The notes: a model not told the origin generated them from the sequence alone. A DNA stretch of 60,664 nucleotides from Planctomycetota bacterium (GCA_021810145.1 JAJZJL010000008.1:1-60664), one strand, 5' to 3'. Shown: positions 24,539-33,258, counted from the stretch's first letter. Numbers and translations: made by a program.

Positions 24539-27373
24539 ATGGCCATTAAAAGCATTCGTATCCGCGGCGCACGCGAGCATAATCTGAAAGATGTCAGTCT
24601 GGAAATTCCACGCGATCAGTTGGTGGTTATCACCGGTCTTTCCGGTTCCGGTAAAAGTTCCCTGGCATTTGATACCATCTTCGCGGAAGGCCAGAGAAAA
24701 TACGTGGAATCGCTTTCCGCTTACGCCCGGCAATTTTTGCAGCAGATGCAGAAGCCTGATTGCGATGAAATAGAAGGTCTGCCGCCGACGATTGCCATTG
24801 AACAGCGCGGCGGCGGGAGTAATCCGCGTTCAACGGTGGCCACAACAACGGAAATATACGATTACATGCGCGTGCTCTTTGCCCGCACCGGCAAACCGCA
24901 TTGCTGGATCTGCAATGAACCCATCGCGGCCCAGTCCGCATCGCAGATTGTGCAGAATATCATGCAATGGCCGGAAGGGCAGCGCGTCATGATTATCTCC
25001 CCGCTGGTGCGCGGGCAAAAAGGTGCGCAGGTGGAGGCGCTGGACGCCATGACGCGGCAGGGCTTTGTCCGTGCCCGCGTGAACGGACAGGTTATGGAAA
25101 TTAAATCCGTTCCCCCGCTGGATAAGAAACTCAAACATACCGTCGAGGCGGTGGTGGATCGCCTGGTCATTAAACCGGAAATTCGCACCCGTCTGGCGGA
25201 TTCCGTTGAACTGGCATTAAAACTCTCGGACGGTCTGGTGATTATAGCTCGCGAAGAATCAGGCAAGTGGATTGATCACATCTTTTCTTCCCGCTACGCC
25301 TGTCCGAACCATCCCGAAAGCTCGCTGGAAGAACTTTCTCCGCGCCTGTTTTCCTTTAACAGCCCCTACGGCGCGTGCAGTGAATGTGACGGTCTGGGAA
25401 CCATTCTGGAATTCGATGAAGAGTTAATTACGCCTGACAAAACTCTCGGACTGCTGGATGGGGCCATCGAACCCTTCAGCCGCAATGGCAAACGGATGAA
25501 CATCTACTATAACCGTCTGCTGCGGAGATTCTGTGAAACCTTTGGCGTCGATGGCGCAACACCCTTTGAGGATATCCCGGTAAAAATCCGGCAGATACTG
25601 ATTCATGGCACCACCGCCAAGGATGAAAAACTTTATGGCGCGGAATTTGAAGGGGTTTTACCCCATCTGCAGCGCCGCTGGGAAAACACCGACAGTGAAT
25701 TCGTCAAAGCCCGGCTCCATGAGTATTTAAGCGAACAACCCTGTGAAAAATGCCGCGGCGACCGGCTTAAGCCCCAGGCGCTGGCGGTAAAAATCGGAAA
25801 ATATAACATCCGGGAGATAACAGCGCTGACCATTGGCGGAGCCATTGAACTTTTTGACAGCATGAAATTTTCCGGTGAGTACGATGTTATCGCAGCTCCG
25901 ATGCTAAAGGAAATTCGGGCACGCCTGGGTTTTATGAACAACGTCGGTCTGGGATATCTGACGCTGGATCGCCAGACCGGCACACTTTCCGGCGGCGAGG
26001 CCCAGCGAATTCGTCTGGCCACGCAGGTGGGTTCCGGGCTGGTGGGTGTGTGTTATGTGCTGGATGAACCCACCATCGGCCTGCATCAGCGGGACAATGA
26101 CCGGTTGATCCGCACACTGCGGCATCTCACGGATATCGGGAATACCACCATTGTCGTCGAACATGATGAAGATACCATTCGTGCCGCCGATTGGCTTATT
26201 GATGTAGGCCCCGGTGCCGGATCGCATGGTGGCCGCATCATTGCCCAGGGAACCGTGCCGGAGGTTATGGCCTCACGCGAGAGTATTACCGCTAAATATC
26301 TCTCCGGCGAATATCAGATTCCCGTGCCAACGCAGCGGCGCAAGCCGGATTTCAAGCGGGTGCTGGAAATAACCGGTGCGGCGGAAAATAATCTGTGCGG
26401 GATCGATGTTAAATTCCCGCTGGGTGTGATGACCTGCGTTACCGGCGTTTCCGGATCGGGTAAATCATCTCTGGTTAACCACATTCTTCTCAAGGGGCTT
26501 AAAAGACAGCTTTACGGCTCCAAGGAACATCCGGGGCGGCATAAGAAAATTCTGGGCGTGGCCAATATAGATAAAGTTATTGAGATAGATCAATCTCCCA
26601 TTGGCCGCACACCCCGCAGCAATCCGGCCACTTATACCGGCGTATTTGACCTGATCCGGCAGCTATACGCCAAAACGCGGGAAGCCCGCATGCGCGGTTA
26701 TCAGATCGGGCGATTCAGTTTCAATGTCAAGGGCGGACGGTGTGAAAGCTGCCAGGGGCAGGGCACCAAACGCATTGAAATGCACTTTCTGCCGGATGTG
26801 TTTGTCACCTGTGAAGAGTGCCGCGGAACCCGCTACAACCGGGAAACGCTGGAAATAAAATATCGCGGCAAGTCCATTGCCGATGTGCTTGAAATGCGCA
26901 TTGAGGAGGCGCTGCAATTTTTTGACAGCTTCTCCCACATTCGCGCCATTTTGCAGTCCCTTAACGATGTCGGATTGTCATACGTGCAACTCGGGCAATC
27001 CAGCACCACGCTTTCCGGCGGTGAAGCCCAACGCGTCAAACTCGCCACTGAATTGTCCAAAACGGCTACCGGCCACACGTTGTATGTATTGGATGAACCG
27101 ACAACCGGCCTGCATTTCGCGGATATTCACAATCTGCTGCATGTGTTAAATCGCCTGGCGGATGCGGGTAATTCGGTGGTGATTATTGAGCACAATCTGG
27201 ATGTGATCAAATGTGCCGACTGGATTATTGACATGGGGCCTGAAGGCGGCAGCGGTGGAGGGCGGGTTGTGGCCACCGGTACACCCGAAGATGTCGCAAG
27301 TCATCCCACCAGCCACACCGGCAGATATTTGCAGCATAAACTTCAGCCGCAGGAATTTGCCGCTGCGGGCTAA
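24539..27373 (+). CDS. uvrA: Excinuclease ABC subunit A
   Basis: A 944-residue UvrA, the damage-recognition ATPase of nucleotide excision repair. The first Walker A is GLSGSGKSSLAFDT (about residues 32-45), the first zinc-finger module includes CPNHPESS and YGACSECDGLG, and the first signature is TLSGGEAQRIRLATQ. The second half has GVSGSGKSSLVNH, a complete C4 zinc finger CESCQGQG and CEECRGTRYNRETL, the second signature TLSGGEAQRVKLATEL and Walker B LYVLDEPTTGLH. Length and domain order are normal. Translation is preceded by the hairpin at 24492. The stop codon abuts the MITE-like element exactly. uvrB and uvrC are not in the window. Confidence 0.98.
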   Translation: MAIKSIRIRGAREHNLKDVSLEIPRDQLVVITGLSGSGKSSLAFDTIFAEGQRKYVESLSAYARQFLQQMQKPDCDEIEGLPPTIAIEQRGGGSNPRSTVATTTEIYDYMRVLFARTGKPHCWICNEPIAAQSASQIVQNIMQWPEGQRVMIISPLVRGQKGAQVEALDAMTRQGFVRARVNGQVMEIKSVPPLDKKLKHTVEAVVDRLVIKPEIRTRLADSVELALKLSDGLVIIAREESGKWIDHIFSSRYACPNHPESSLEELSPRLFSFNSPYGACSECDGLGTILEFDEELITPDKTLGLLDGAIEPFSRNGKRMNIYYNRLLRRFCETFGVDGATPFEDIPVKIRQILIHGTTAKDEKLYGAEFEGVLPHLQRRWENTDSEFVKARLHEYLSEQPCEKCRGDRLKPQALAVKIGKYNIREITALTIGGAIELFDSMKFSGEYDVIAAPMLKEIRARLGFMNNVGLGYLTLDRQTGTLSGGEAQRIRLATQVGSGLVGVCYVLDEPTIGLHQRDNDRLIRTLRHLTDIGNTTIVVEHDEDTIRAADWLIDVGPGAGSHGGRIIAQGTVPEVMASRESITAKYLSGEYQIPVPTQRRKPDFKRVLEITGAAENNLCGIDVKFPLGVMTCVTGVSGSGKSSLVNHILLKGLKRQLYGSKEHPGRHKKILGVANIDKVIEIDQSPIGRTPRSNPATYTGVFDLIRQLYAKTREARMRGYQIGRFSFNVKGGRCESCQGQGTKRIEMHFLPDVFVTCEECRGTRYNRETLEIKYRGKSIADVLEMRIEEALQFFDSFSHIRAILQSLNDVGLSYVQLGQSSTTLSGGEAQRVKLATELSKTATGHTLYVLDEPTTGLHFADIHNLLHVLNRLADAGNSVVIIEHNLDVIKCADWIIDMGPEGGSGGGRVVATGTPEDVASHPTSHTGRYLQHKLQPQEFAAAG

Positions 27374-27535
27374 GAGCCTGTTTGAAAAGTCCGATGCGGG
27401 TGCATTGGCTTGGCAAATGGATGGATGCAAGAACGCAGATCCGAAGCATATTCTGGAATATGTTGAGGATCCATCACGCCACAGACGGCCGTTTGCCGCC
27501 CCAAGGCGCTCCCGGCGGAGTTTCCAAACAGGCGC
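27374..27535 (+). mobile_element. MITE-like element with IS5-type terminal repeats
   Basis: A 162-base element starting GAGCCTGTTTGAAAAG (27374-27389) and ending GTTTCCAAACAGGCGC (27520-27535), whose ends are inverted repeats at 13 of 16 positions. The left end is identical over 16 bases to that of the IS5-like element at 5062, so that transposase may have moved it. It begins one base after the uvrA stop. A truncated relative lies at 23049-23161. No transposase is encoded. It ends 60 bases before the direct repeat of the next island. Confidence 0.72.
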
Positions 27536-27595
27536 TGAGGCATATTCCCGTGGCCAAACTCCACAACAGCAAATCATCCATCCGCTGGCGATGAC

Positions 27596-27613
27596 GCGTT
27601 AAAGTTTGCGGGA
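27596..27613. repeat. Left 18-base direct repeat flanking the ATPase/DUF4276 module
   Basis: GCGTTAAAGTTTGCGGGA occurs here and again at 29861-29878, 2265 bases away, with no mismatch. The right copy contains the last codons and stop of the membrane-protein gene at 29864. The pair brackets exactly two genes and looks like an integration or duplication footprint. Confidence 0.8.
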
Positions 27614-27621
27614 GCGACTTG

Positions 27622-28392
27622 TTACGCGAAAATTCGCGCCACACTGGCCAATTGCCGGCCCGTCGTGGCACAATATATTCCGTCGCTCAGGCAGAAACGA
27701 TCCTCATGGATTTCAGCCATTGCCGTGCAGCACCACGCAAACAGTGTGCGGAGCGAGGCACATGTGTTCGTTCTGCCCAGTACCTTTTCCATGTTCAGGA
27801 ACCCCGCGATTTTCTCACCATCCGTTACTTCGTTAAAAGACCGGTATATTTTAGAAAGCTCATTTTTGGGGTGGGAAATTAACTCCACGTCGTCAGGCCA
27901 ATCTTGCAGTGGCACCTGAGGCGGGCCAAGAGCCTTAATTACGGCCACGGTATCTGCGAAGTAATAGGCCTCCAGCATGTTCACAAGAAAGAACACGCCC
28001 GCGCGCCACTGGCCCTCGCCGAGGATGTTATCAAGGGCACCGCGGTAGCGCGCGAATACCTCTTGCCTCTGGTTGCCTCGGCTCCGTTCAAGATCATCGA
28101 CAAGCAGGATAAAGTGCAATTCTGATTCCCTCAAAAACCTGCGGGCGGGATAGCCAATTTCCGTAGCGTCACGATCTGGAATCAGCTTGCCGCTGCCTAC
28201 CATGCGAAGCTCGCGCTTTTGCGAAGTTATCGGCGACCTTTGTTCAATTTTCCGGATAACCTGAAATGTACCGTGCCCCGAAGCGCACAGCGACCGCAGC
28301 AGCAATGGCAGAATTTTCAGCTCTCCTTCACCAGTTACGAATAACCCAAATTTTACAAAACGCCAATTTTCAGGCTCCCCGGGCTTGCTCAT
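27622..28392 (-). CDS. DUF4276/Toprim-like protein, partner of an AAA ATPase
   Basis: A 256-residue protein. Its N-terminus, KFGLFVTGEGELKILPLLLR, has the glutamate-containing start of the DUF4276/RloB-like Toprim-related families. A central FILLVDDLERSRG supplies the acidic strand, and FFLVNMLEAYYFAD a further conserved glutamate. Known: such proteins sit next to AAA ATPases in phage-defence or stress modules and may act as nucleases. ATG 28392 overlaps the ATPase stop by four bases (ATGA), so the pair is co-translated; an upstream in-frame start at 28506 would lie inside the ATPase gene and is rejected. Nuclease activity is an inference. Confidence 0.75.
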   Translation of the reverse strand: MSKPGEPENWRFVKFGLFVTGEGELKILPLLLRSLCASGHGTFQVIRKIEQRSPITSQKRELRMVGSGKLIPDRDATEIGYPARRFLRESELHFILLVDDLERSRGNQRQEVFARYRGALDNILGEGQWRAGVFFLVNMLEAYYFADTVAVIKALGPPQVPLQDWPDDVELISHPKNELSKIYRSFNEVTDGEKIAGFLNMEKVLGRTNTCASLRTLFAWCCTAMAEIHEDRFCLSDGIYCATTGRQLASVARIFA

Positions 28393-29582
28393 TGCGCCAA
28401 CTCCGCGGATGGCGCGGCGACTGACTGCTTGCCGACCTCCTCCGCCATGTACAGCGCGCCTGCGGCGTATTTCTCCAAAAGGTCTTGAACTTCGGAAATT
28501 TGACACAATCGCTGAAACACGGCTTGGCCGTTGCAGGACTCAGCAACCAAAATATCTTTTGGCTCGAATTGGCTGATGAGTACGGGCGAATGGGTGGCAA
28601 GCAAAATCTGCTTCTTCCATGACGTCGCGGCGGTTTTCATGGCTTCCGCGAGCACTGATATTGCCCATGGATGCAGGGAAATCTCCGGCTCGTCAAAGAT
28701 CAGGACGGCGTCGCGGTCTTTTCCCTCGGCGAACAAAGCCGTGAGCATGCAAAGCAATTGGAGGTGCCCGTCGGAAACGCCGGACGCGCGTATCGGCTTC
28801 CGGCGGCCCTTTTCCAGGAAACTTCCATAAACACTGGAAGCCCCTGTCGCTTCCATTACTACGCCGTCGAAGGTAGGGAAGGCTTGCTGCATATAGTTAA
28901 GAATCGTCGTGTAGCGCTCGTCGATTTGTCGCTTGCCGTCCAAATTTCGCAACACCGACCAGAGATTATCGCCCCGGTCCCATAGCCATGTTTCGTAGCT
29001 CGCTTCCGAACCCCGATTTTTTAGCGACCATAGGTTAAGATGCCTGCAGTGGTAAAAGTGCACGAAATGGAGGATTCGGTCCAAGCTGGCCGCCGCGTTA
29101 ATGCGGGAATCAAAGTCTAAGTAGCGGCCCAGGCTGAGTTTATGCGGTTCGCGCAGAGCAACATTCACCGGATCGTGGATTCCCGCGTTGTAAAAGTCCG
29201 CCTTATCACTTCCGGCAGCGCGACTGATGAGATGTAATCCATCGCTGAAACGCCGCAATACCTCCCCGGCAAAGGGGTCGATTCGGCCGGAGGAAAGACC
29301 AAGAGTCAACTGGTATTCAAGCTCACCGGTGGATACTGCAACCGTAATCTGTTCGCCCTCGCCCGCCCCGTCAAACAACAGGCCAATACCGTGGCTGCGG
29401 GCCGCCGAAGCTAACTCCACGCTACGAATCGCGCAATCTCTTACAAACCAGACCGTATCCAAAAATGTGCTTTTTCCCGCACCGTTCGGCCCAAAAAATA
29501 CATTGAGATCGCGGAGATCAACGGAAACGTCAGCCAGTGCCCGGTAGTTTTTGATGTGCACTTTGGTGATTAATTGTGACAT
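28389..29582 (-). CDS. AAA family ATPase (OLD/RloA-like SMC-type fold)
   Basis: A 397-residue ATPase of the AAA_21/OLD-like class. The N-terminus ITKVHIKNYRALADVSVDLR, Walker A FFGPNGAGKSTFLD (about residues 31-44), a signature-like RASGVSDGHLQLLCML near 275, Walker B AVLIFDEPEISLHP and the switch histidine in LLATHSPVLISQF are all present. ATP-driven sensors of this kind team with Toprim or other effectors in Gabija-, PARIS- and OLD-like anti-phage systems. ATG 29582 has AGAGG six bases upstream; an upstream in-frame start adds 56 unrelated residues. The effector gene follows with a four-base overlap. The specific system type is not established. Confidence 0.85.
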   Translation of the reverse strand: MSQLITKVHIKNYRALADVSVDLRDLNVFFGPNGAGKSTFLDTVWFVRDCAIRSVELASAARSHGIGLLFDGAGEGEQITVAVSTGELEYQLTLGLSSGRIDPFAGEVLRRFSDGLHLISRAAGSDKADFYNAGIHDPVNVALREPHKLSLGRYLDFDSRINAAASLDRILHFVHFYHCRHLNLWSLKNRGSEASYETWLWDRGDNLWSVLRNLDGKRQIDERYTTILNYMQQAFPTFDGVVMEATGASSVYGSFLEKGRRKPIRASGVSDGHLQLLCMLTALFAEGKDRDAVLIFDEPEISLHPWAISVLAEAMKTAATSWKKQILLATHSPVLISQFEPKDILVAESCNGQAVFQRLCQISEVQDLLEKYAAGALYMAEEVGKQSVAAPSAELAQ

Positions 29583-29860
29583 CGCCATCCTCTTGCAATC
29601 CGGGGGCACCACGACCCAATCCTGATGATAATCCTTCGCGTCCAATACGCCAAGCCGCCGTGATATGTGTTTGACTGGTATAACACTGCGGGCTGGAGGA
29701 CCACCGCCAACGAAACAATCCCGGAACGGCCAGTGCGCAAATTCGGCCAATCCCGAAGCACCCCATTTGATTCGATGCTCTCATTCGCCTCCGCTCCGGT
29801 CATCGCAGTTTCCTCGGGCGTAATCACCGCCGAGTTCCCCCGCGACCTTGTAACACAACG
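29583..29860. other. Leader of the ATPase/DUF4276 module
   Basis: A 278-base stretch upstream of the minus-strand ATPase gene and inside the direct-repeat boundaries. It should hold the module promoter, but I could not pick a convincing one. Nothing else recognised. Confidence 0.35.
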
Positions 29861-29878
29861 GCGTTAAAGTTTGCGGGA
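29861..29878. repeat. Right 18-base direct repeat, 3' end of the membrane-protein gene
   Basis: The second perfect copy of GCGTTAAAGTTTGCGGGA. Read on the minus strand it encodes the end of the neighbouring gene (SRKL and stop). Its partner is at 27596-27613. Confidence 0.8.
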
Positions 29879-30859
29879 TTGCCCGCCGGGGGGCTTGCTG
29901 AATATACGATTGGCGAGTATCGCGGCCCAAAGCGCCAGACCAATGGGGGCCATGTAAAGGATCTGATCCGTCATCGGCGATTGATTAATTGCGGGAACAA
30001 TACCAAAAACGGCTAATAATCCGCGCAGAATCAGCAGCGGAATCATCACCGCCATGGAAATCCGCCAGGCGACTTTCAGCGGCATGCCAATGTTCCGGTT
30101 GATCGACATGACCAGAAAGCCGGTCAAAAAAACCATCAGCAGTGTCCAAGCCACATAAACTGCGGCAAAAAACAAACTTGCCACCAGACCCAGCACCACC
30201 ACCACCACCGGTGCCACGGCTGAAAAAAAGTTCTGCAGACTCTGTGCGTTGATCTGCACCGGCGGGAGTTTGTCCACCGGAGTGGATTTAACCGCGGCGG
30301 GCGTTATGGTTCCGTTCGCCAGCAGCATTTCCTGCTGCAGTTGGGCCAGCGGCATGACCATCATCGGCTGGCGCAATTTTGTTCCGGTTAATATCAGATC
30401 GGTGCGGTTAAACAATGCAATCAGCGGATAGGTGTTCAGCGCCGATGATCCGCTTAGGCTGGTATCCACCAGAACGGTTTCGTAAGGACTTTGCACCTTC
30501 AGGGGTACAAGTTTGGTTTTCCCCTTCGGCTTGATGATTGACAATTGGCCCTTGTCCAACACCATCGGAAGATAGTGCCGGTCATACGATGCCGCAAATG
30601 TCTGAAGCGGCTTAATGGCATGAGCCGACATGGAAAAGCCCACGCATATTGCCCCGATGATAATCGCCCAGACCAGTGGCCAGAATGTCGCGGATGTTGG
30701 ATACATTGCGGCCTGGGCCCATTTTTCCGGCTCCACCAGCAGCAGTAAAAACCGCTTCGGCAGCGGAGGGGGCTTGGGTTTGGAAAACCGCACGGGCGGT
30801 TTGTATCGCGAATCCTGTGGCGGCGTTTGCGAAGGAGGCGTTGGAGGATTTTCGGTCAT
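29864..30859 (-). CDS. Multi-pass membrane protein, DUF1189-like
   Basis: A 331-residue membrane protein. Residues 1-40 are proline-rich (TPPSQTPPQDSRYKPP). A first helix lies at about 65-85 (FWPLVWAIIIGAICVGF), followed by a ~150-residue extracytoplasmic domain with IALFNRTDLILTG, and then a bundle of four or five helices (VVVVVLGLVASLFFAAVYVA and onward). The layout, one helix, soluble domain, helical bundle, resembles DUF1189 proteins, a loose match. ATG 30859 is chosen because it opens the soluble N-terminus; 30946 is an alternative. It sits 119 bases downstream of efp on the same strand and its 3' end is duplicated at 27596. Confidence 0.55.
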   Translation of the reverse strand: MTENPPTPPSQTPPQDSRYKPPVRFSKPKPPPLPKRFLLLLVEPEKWAQAAMYPTSATFWPLVWAIIIGAICVGFSMSAHAIKPLQTFAASYDRHYLPMVLDKGQLSIIKPKGKTKLVPLKVQSPYETVLVDTSLSGSSALNTYPLIALFNRTDLILTGTKLRQPMMVMPLAQLQQEMLLANGTITPAAVKSTPVDKLPPVQINAQSLQNFFSAVAPVVVVVLGLVASLFFAAVYVAWTLLMVFLTGFLVMSINRNIGMPLKVAWRISMAVMIPLLILRGLLAVFGIVPAINQSPMTDQILYMAPIGLALWAAILANRIFSKPPGGQSRKL

Positions 30860-30978
30860 TGCGGTGGTCTCAATTCTGCGCCGCCGTGCCAGCGTAACCA
30901 GGGGCCGGTGGAAGGTCCCATCCCACGAAACTTCCGCATTCAGCACAGGATATCGCTGCCTGCCGCAGCGGGTTGGAG

Positions 30979-31545
30979 TTAATCGTTTACCCGGCCAAGA
31001 TATTCCCCGGTACGGGTGTCCACACGTACCACCGTCCCCTGGGCGATAAAGTCCGGCACGTTAATAATCAGGCCGGTTTCCAGCGTTGCATCTTTGCCGA
31101 CATTGCTGACGGTGGCACCCTTGATGCTTGGCGGGCAATCGGTGATTTCCAGTTCCACGGTATTGGGCAGTTCCACCGAAAAGGGCTTGCCCTGATACAT
31201 GGTGATCTGCACCTGCGTATTGGGTTTCAAATATTTGACCGCTTCACCCACCACATCGCCGGAAAGCTCAAGCTGCTCAAAGTCATTGAGGTCCATGAAA
31301 TAATGTGTTGTGGCATCCGAGTACAGATATTCCATGGGCTTTTGATCTAAAAAAGCCTGCTCAAGTGTATCATCCACACGGAATCGCTGTTCAATGATGC
31401 TGCCGGTCTGCGTGTCCTTAAGCTTCACCTGCATGAACGAACGCCAATTCCCTTTTGATACTTTTGCAAAATCATGCACAACGTACAGTTTATTGTTGTA
31501 TTCAACGGCAACACCGCGACGCAAATCAATAGCTTTAATCGACAT
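30979..31545 (-). CDS. efp: Elongation factor P
   Basis: A 188-residue EF-P, which binds the ribosome between the P and E sites and relieves stalling at proline stretches. It begins MSIKAIDLRRGVAVEYNNKL; the tip loop reads AKVSKGNWRSFMQVKL, with the lysine that is modified in many species at about residue 31. The middle OB domain has DTLEQAFLDQKPMEYLYSD, and the C-terminal signature is GTVVRVDTRTGEYLGRV. The loop KVSKGNW departs from the common PGKGQAF form. GAGG lies before ATG 31545. No EpmA, EarP or YmfI modification gene is in the window. tRNA-Glu lies upstream on the same strand. Confidence 0.95.
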   Translation of the reverse strand: MSIKAIDLRRGVAVEYNNKLYVVHDFAKVSKGNWRSFMQVKLKDTQTGSIIEQRFRVDDTLEQAFLDQKPMEYLYSDATTHYFMDLNDFEQLELSGDVVGEAVKYLKPNTQVQITMYQGKPFSVELPNTVELEITDCPPSIKGATVSNVGKDATLETGLIINVPDFIAQGTVVRVDTRTGEYLGRVND

Positions 31546-31568
31546 TTATTTCCTCTAATTCCTCTAAA

Positions 31569-31601
31569 GCCGCCGCTGCATGCCTCTCTGGCGGCGGCGG
31601 C
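31569..31601 (-). terminator. GC-rich hairpin after tRNA-Glu
   Basis: GCCGCCGC (31569-31576) pairs with GCGGCGGC (31591-31598), an eight-pair stem. On the minus strand it lies 12 bases after the tRNA 3' end and is followed by only three T, so it is a processing or weak termination signal rather than a strong terminator. Confidence 0.45.
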
Positions 31602-31612
31602 TCGGCCAAAAC

Positions 31613-31685
31613 TGCCCTCATGGGGATTCGAACCCCAGTTACAGGCGTGAAAAGCCCGTGTCCTAGGCCTCTAGACGATGAGGGC
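31613..31685 (-). tRNA. tRNA-Glu (anticodon UUC)
   Basis: A 73-base tRNA on the minus strand. The acceptor stem GCCCTCA pairs with TGAGGGC, the anticodon stem CGGGC pairs with GCCTG (one G-U) around the loop TTTTCAC, giving anticodon TTC, and the T arm is CTGGGGTTCGAATCCCCA. CCA is not encoded; the discriminator base is A. It lies 68 bases upstream of efp. Confidence 0.93.
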
Positions 31686-32069
31686 CAGAGAGCACCGTAT
31701 TATATCCAAAGCTTTCATTTTGACAATTGACCTGGTTTATTTGCGCTAAATGCCCAATTCAGACGCGCATCGCATTTCATCCCCAACCCACCGCATGCGC
31801 AACCGCAATGCATTTCGAGCGGCAGGCATCACCCTCTTTCTATTATCGCCACGGCTGGTTAGAATCCACGCATCAAGCGGGTTGGCATCTTTCGAGATCA
31901 CTGATGGTCGCGATAGCTGAATCAATTTCGAATTTCAAGTCCCGCGGCAGCCCGCAGCTCCGAAGGCACCGCGTGTGCTCCGCAGAAAATCCAAGGTTTT
32001 GCAGTTTCTCCCGGTTGATCGTTGATCGTTGCTCGTTGACTGTTGACGATGGTCAGGACCCGGCAGGCT

Positions 32070-32460
32070 ATCCCGGCGCTGCGGCGCACCCTCGGCCTGG
32101 TGCCTCGGCGGGATTTCGCGGGGCTGATGCGGAGCATAACTGCGGCGAACTGCGCTCGCCCCCGCTCAATCCCGGCGCTGCGGCGCACTGCCGAGGTGTC
32201 GGCACGGGATTTCGCGGGGCTGATGAGGAGCGTAAGTGCATCGAGCATCGCTCGCTCCCGCTCAATCCCGGCGCTGCGGCGCACTGCCGAGGTGTCGGCA
32301 CGGGATTTCTCGGGGCTGATGCGGAGCATAACTGCGGCGAGCTGCGCTCGCTCCCGCTCAACCCCGGCGCTGCGGCGCTCAGCCGCGCTGGGCGCGGCAC
32401 GGGATTTCGCGGGGTCGATGCGAAGCATAACTGCGGCGAGCTGCGCTCGCCCCCGTTCAA
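32070..32460. repeat. Four-unit minisatellite of about 96 bases, in frame
   Basis: Four units of 96-99 bases, each starting CCCGGCGCTGCGGCGC and containing GGGATTTCGCGGGGCTGATG and GGAGCATAACTGCGGCGA-type words. Because the unit is a multiple of three, several frames on both strands stay open across the whole array; one plus frame reads NPGAAAHCRGVGTGFRGAD repeatedly and joins directly to the RHS tip at 32461. The sequence upstream (31690-32069) is non-coding in character. It is a tandem repeat, not a CRISPR array: there are no unique spacers. Confidence 0.85.
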
Positions 32461-33031
32461 TATCAACGGTGCCAACACGTATCAGTTTGTGATGAGCAAC
32501 CCGGTGGGGAGTGTGGATCCGTGGGGAACGCAGGTGTACGGCGTGCACCCGTACATCTCAAGCCCGCTTGAGCCGCTGGCCGGGCCTGGGACAAACGGCG
32601 GGGAGATCGCCGCTGGACTTTGGAATTTCGGGTTGGGGCTGGGTGAGGCGGCTGTCGGCTTTACCGATGCGGAGACAGGTGTGGGCTTCGTGGTGGGCGT
32701 GGACGGGGTGCTCCGGGGCAGCAACGGCCTGCGCGAGATGTGGAATGGCCTCGGTTTCGGTGGCCACTTGAGCAACCCGTTGCCGCATTCAGTGCTCGCT
32801 GCCACCGGGCTTCCGCCGTGGGCACGAGATTTGGTCGGCGCGTGGGACGATTGGAACCCGGACACCGCGATGAAGGCCATGAAGGAGGCTGACGATCTCA
32901 GTAAACTGCTGGCCCGTGATCTTGCCGCATTTTTGGCGCATGCCCGGAACCTTTTTCCATCCTTTACCTGCCCGGGGCCCTACGAAATTCGCAAGCCCGC
33001 GCCAGGCGAGATAGTTACTCTCTACGCCTAG
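32461..33031 (+). pseudogene. Orphan RHS tip with a C-terminal domain (CT1)
   Basis: The first 67 bases match 37039-37105 with two differences and encode the conserved end of an RHS core, ANTYQFVMSNPVGSVDPWG. Everything before it is minisatellite, so the RHS core is missing. After the tip comes a ~165-residue region: glycine-rich LWNFGLGLGEAAVGFTDAET, then LPPWARDLVGAWDDWNPDTA and a helical tail. This resembles pre-toxin/toxin C-termini of polymorphic RHS proteins, but I do not recognise an active site. No start codon or signal peptide belongs to it; the frame is open back to 31727 through the repeats. It may be a reserve cassette for recombination. Confidence 0.6.
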
Positions 33032-33069
33032 CGGGCGACCATTGAAAGAAAAAGGGGTTTGTCTTGCAG

Positions 33070-33258
33070 ATGAAGGATTTAGTGTTCGTTTTTCTTGCGG
33101 GACTCTTTTTTCTGTCGCGCGGCTACAACATCTGGCCGAAAAGAACGGTCCTCGCCTGCGGGCCAGACAGGAAAGCGCGGCTGTTGAGGTTCGGCGGATA
33201 CTGGCTCCTGGCTATGTCTATCCTGGGTATGTTCCTCCGTATTCTTGGGGTTAGATAA
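33070..33258 (+). CDS. Small membrane protein, candidate immunity protein of CT1
   Basis: A 62-residue protein with two hydrophobic helices (MKDLVFVFLAGLFFLSR and LLRFGGYWLLAMSILGMFLR) joined by a basic loop (WPKRTVLACGPDRKAR). It begins 38 bases after the RHS tip stop, the usual place of an immunity gene. AAGGGG lies upstream of ATG 33070 at 12 bases, or at six bases from a TTG at 33064. Immunity function is inferred only from position; a two-helix protein would fit a membrane-acting toxin. Confidence 0.5.
   Translation: MKDLVFVFLAGLFFLSRGYNIWPKRTVLACGPDRKARLLRFGGYWLLAMSILGMFLRILGVR

Noticed and set aside
24027-24587. 186-codon open frame before uvrA
   Set aside because: It overlaps the uvrA start in another frame, has a biased composition and no recognisable domain.
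29583-29750. 56-residue N-terminal extension of the AAA ATPase
   Set aside because: The extension does not resemble the family and the ATG at 29582 has a proper ribosome site.
32070-32460. CRISPR array
   Set aside because: The units are contiguous 96-base tandem repeats without unique spacers, and no cas genes are nearby.
31922-32548. Minus-strand protein opposite the minisatellite
   Set aside because: The frame is open only because the unit length is a multiple of three; it has no start signal or family features.
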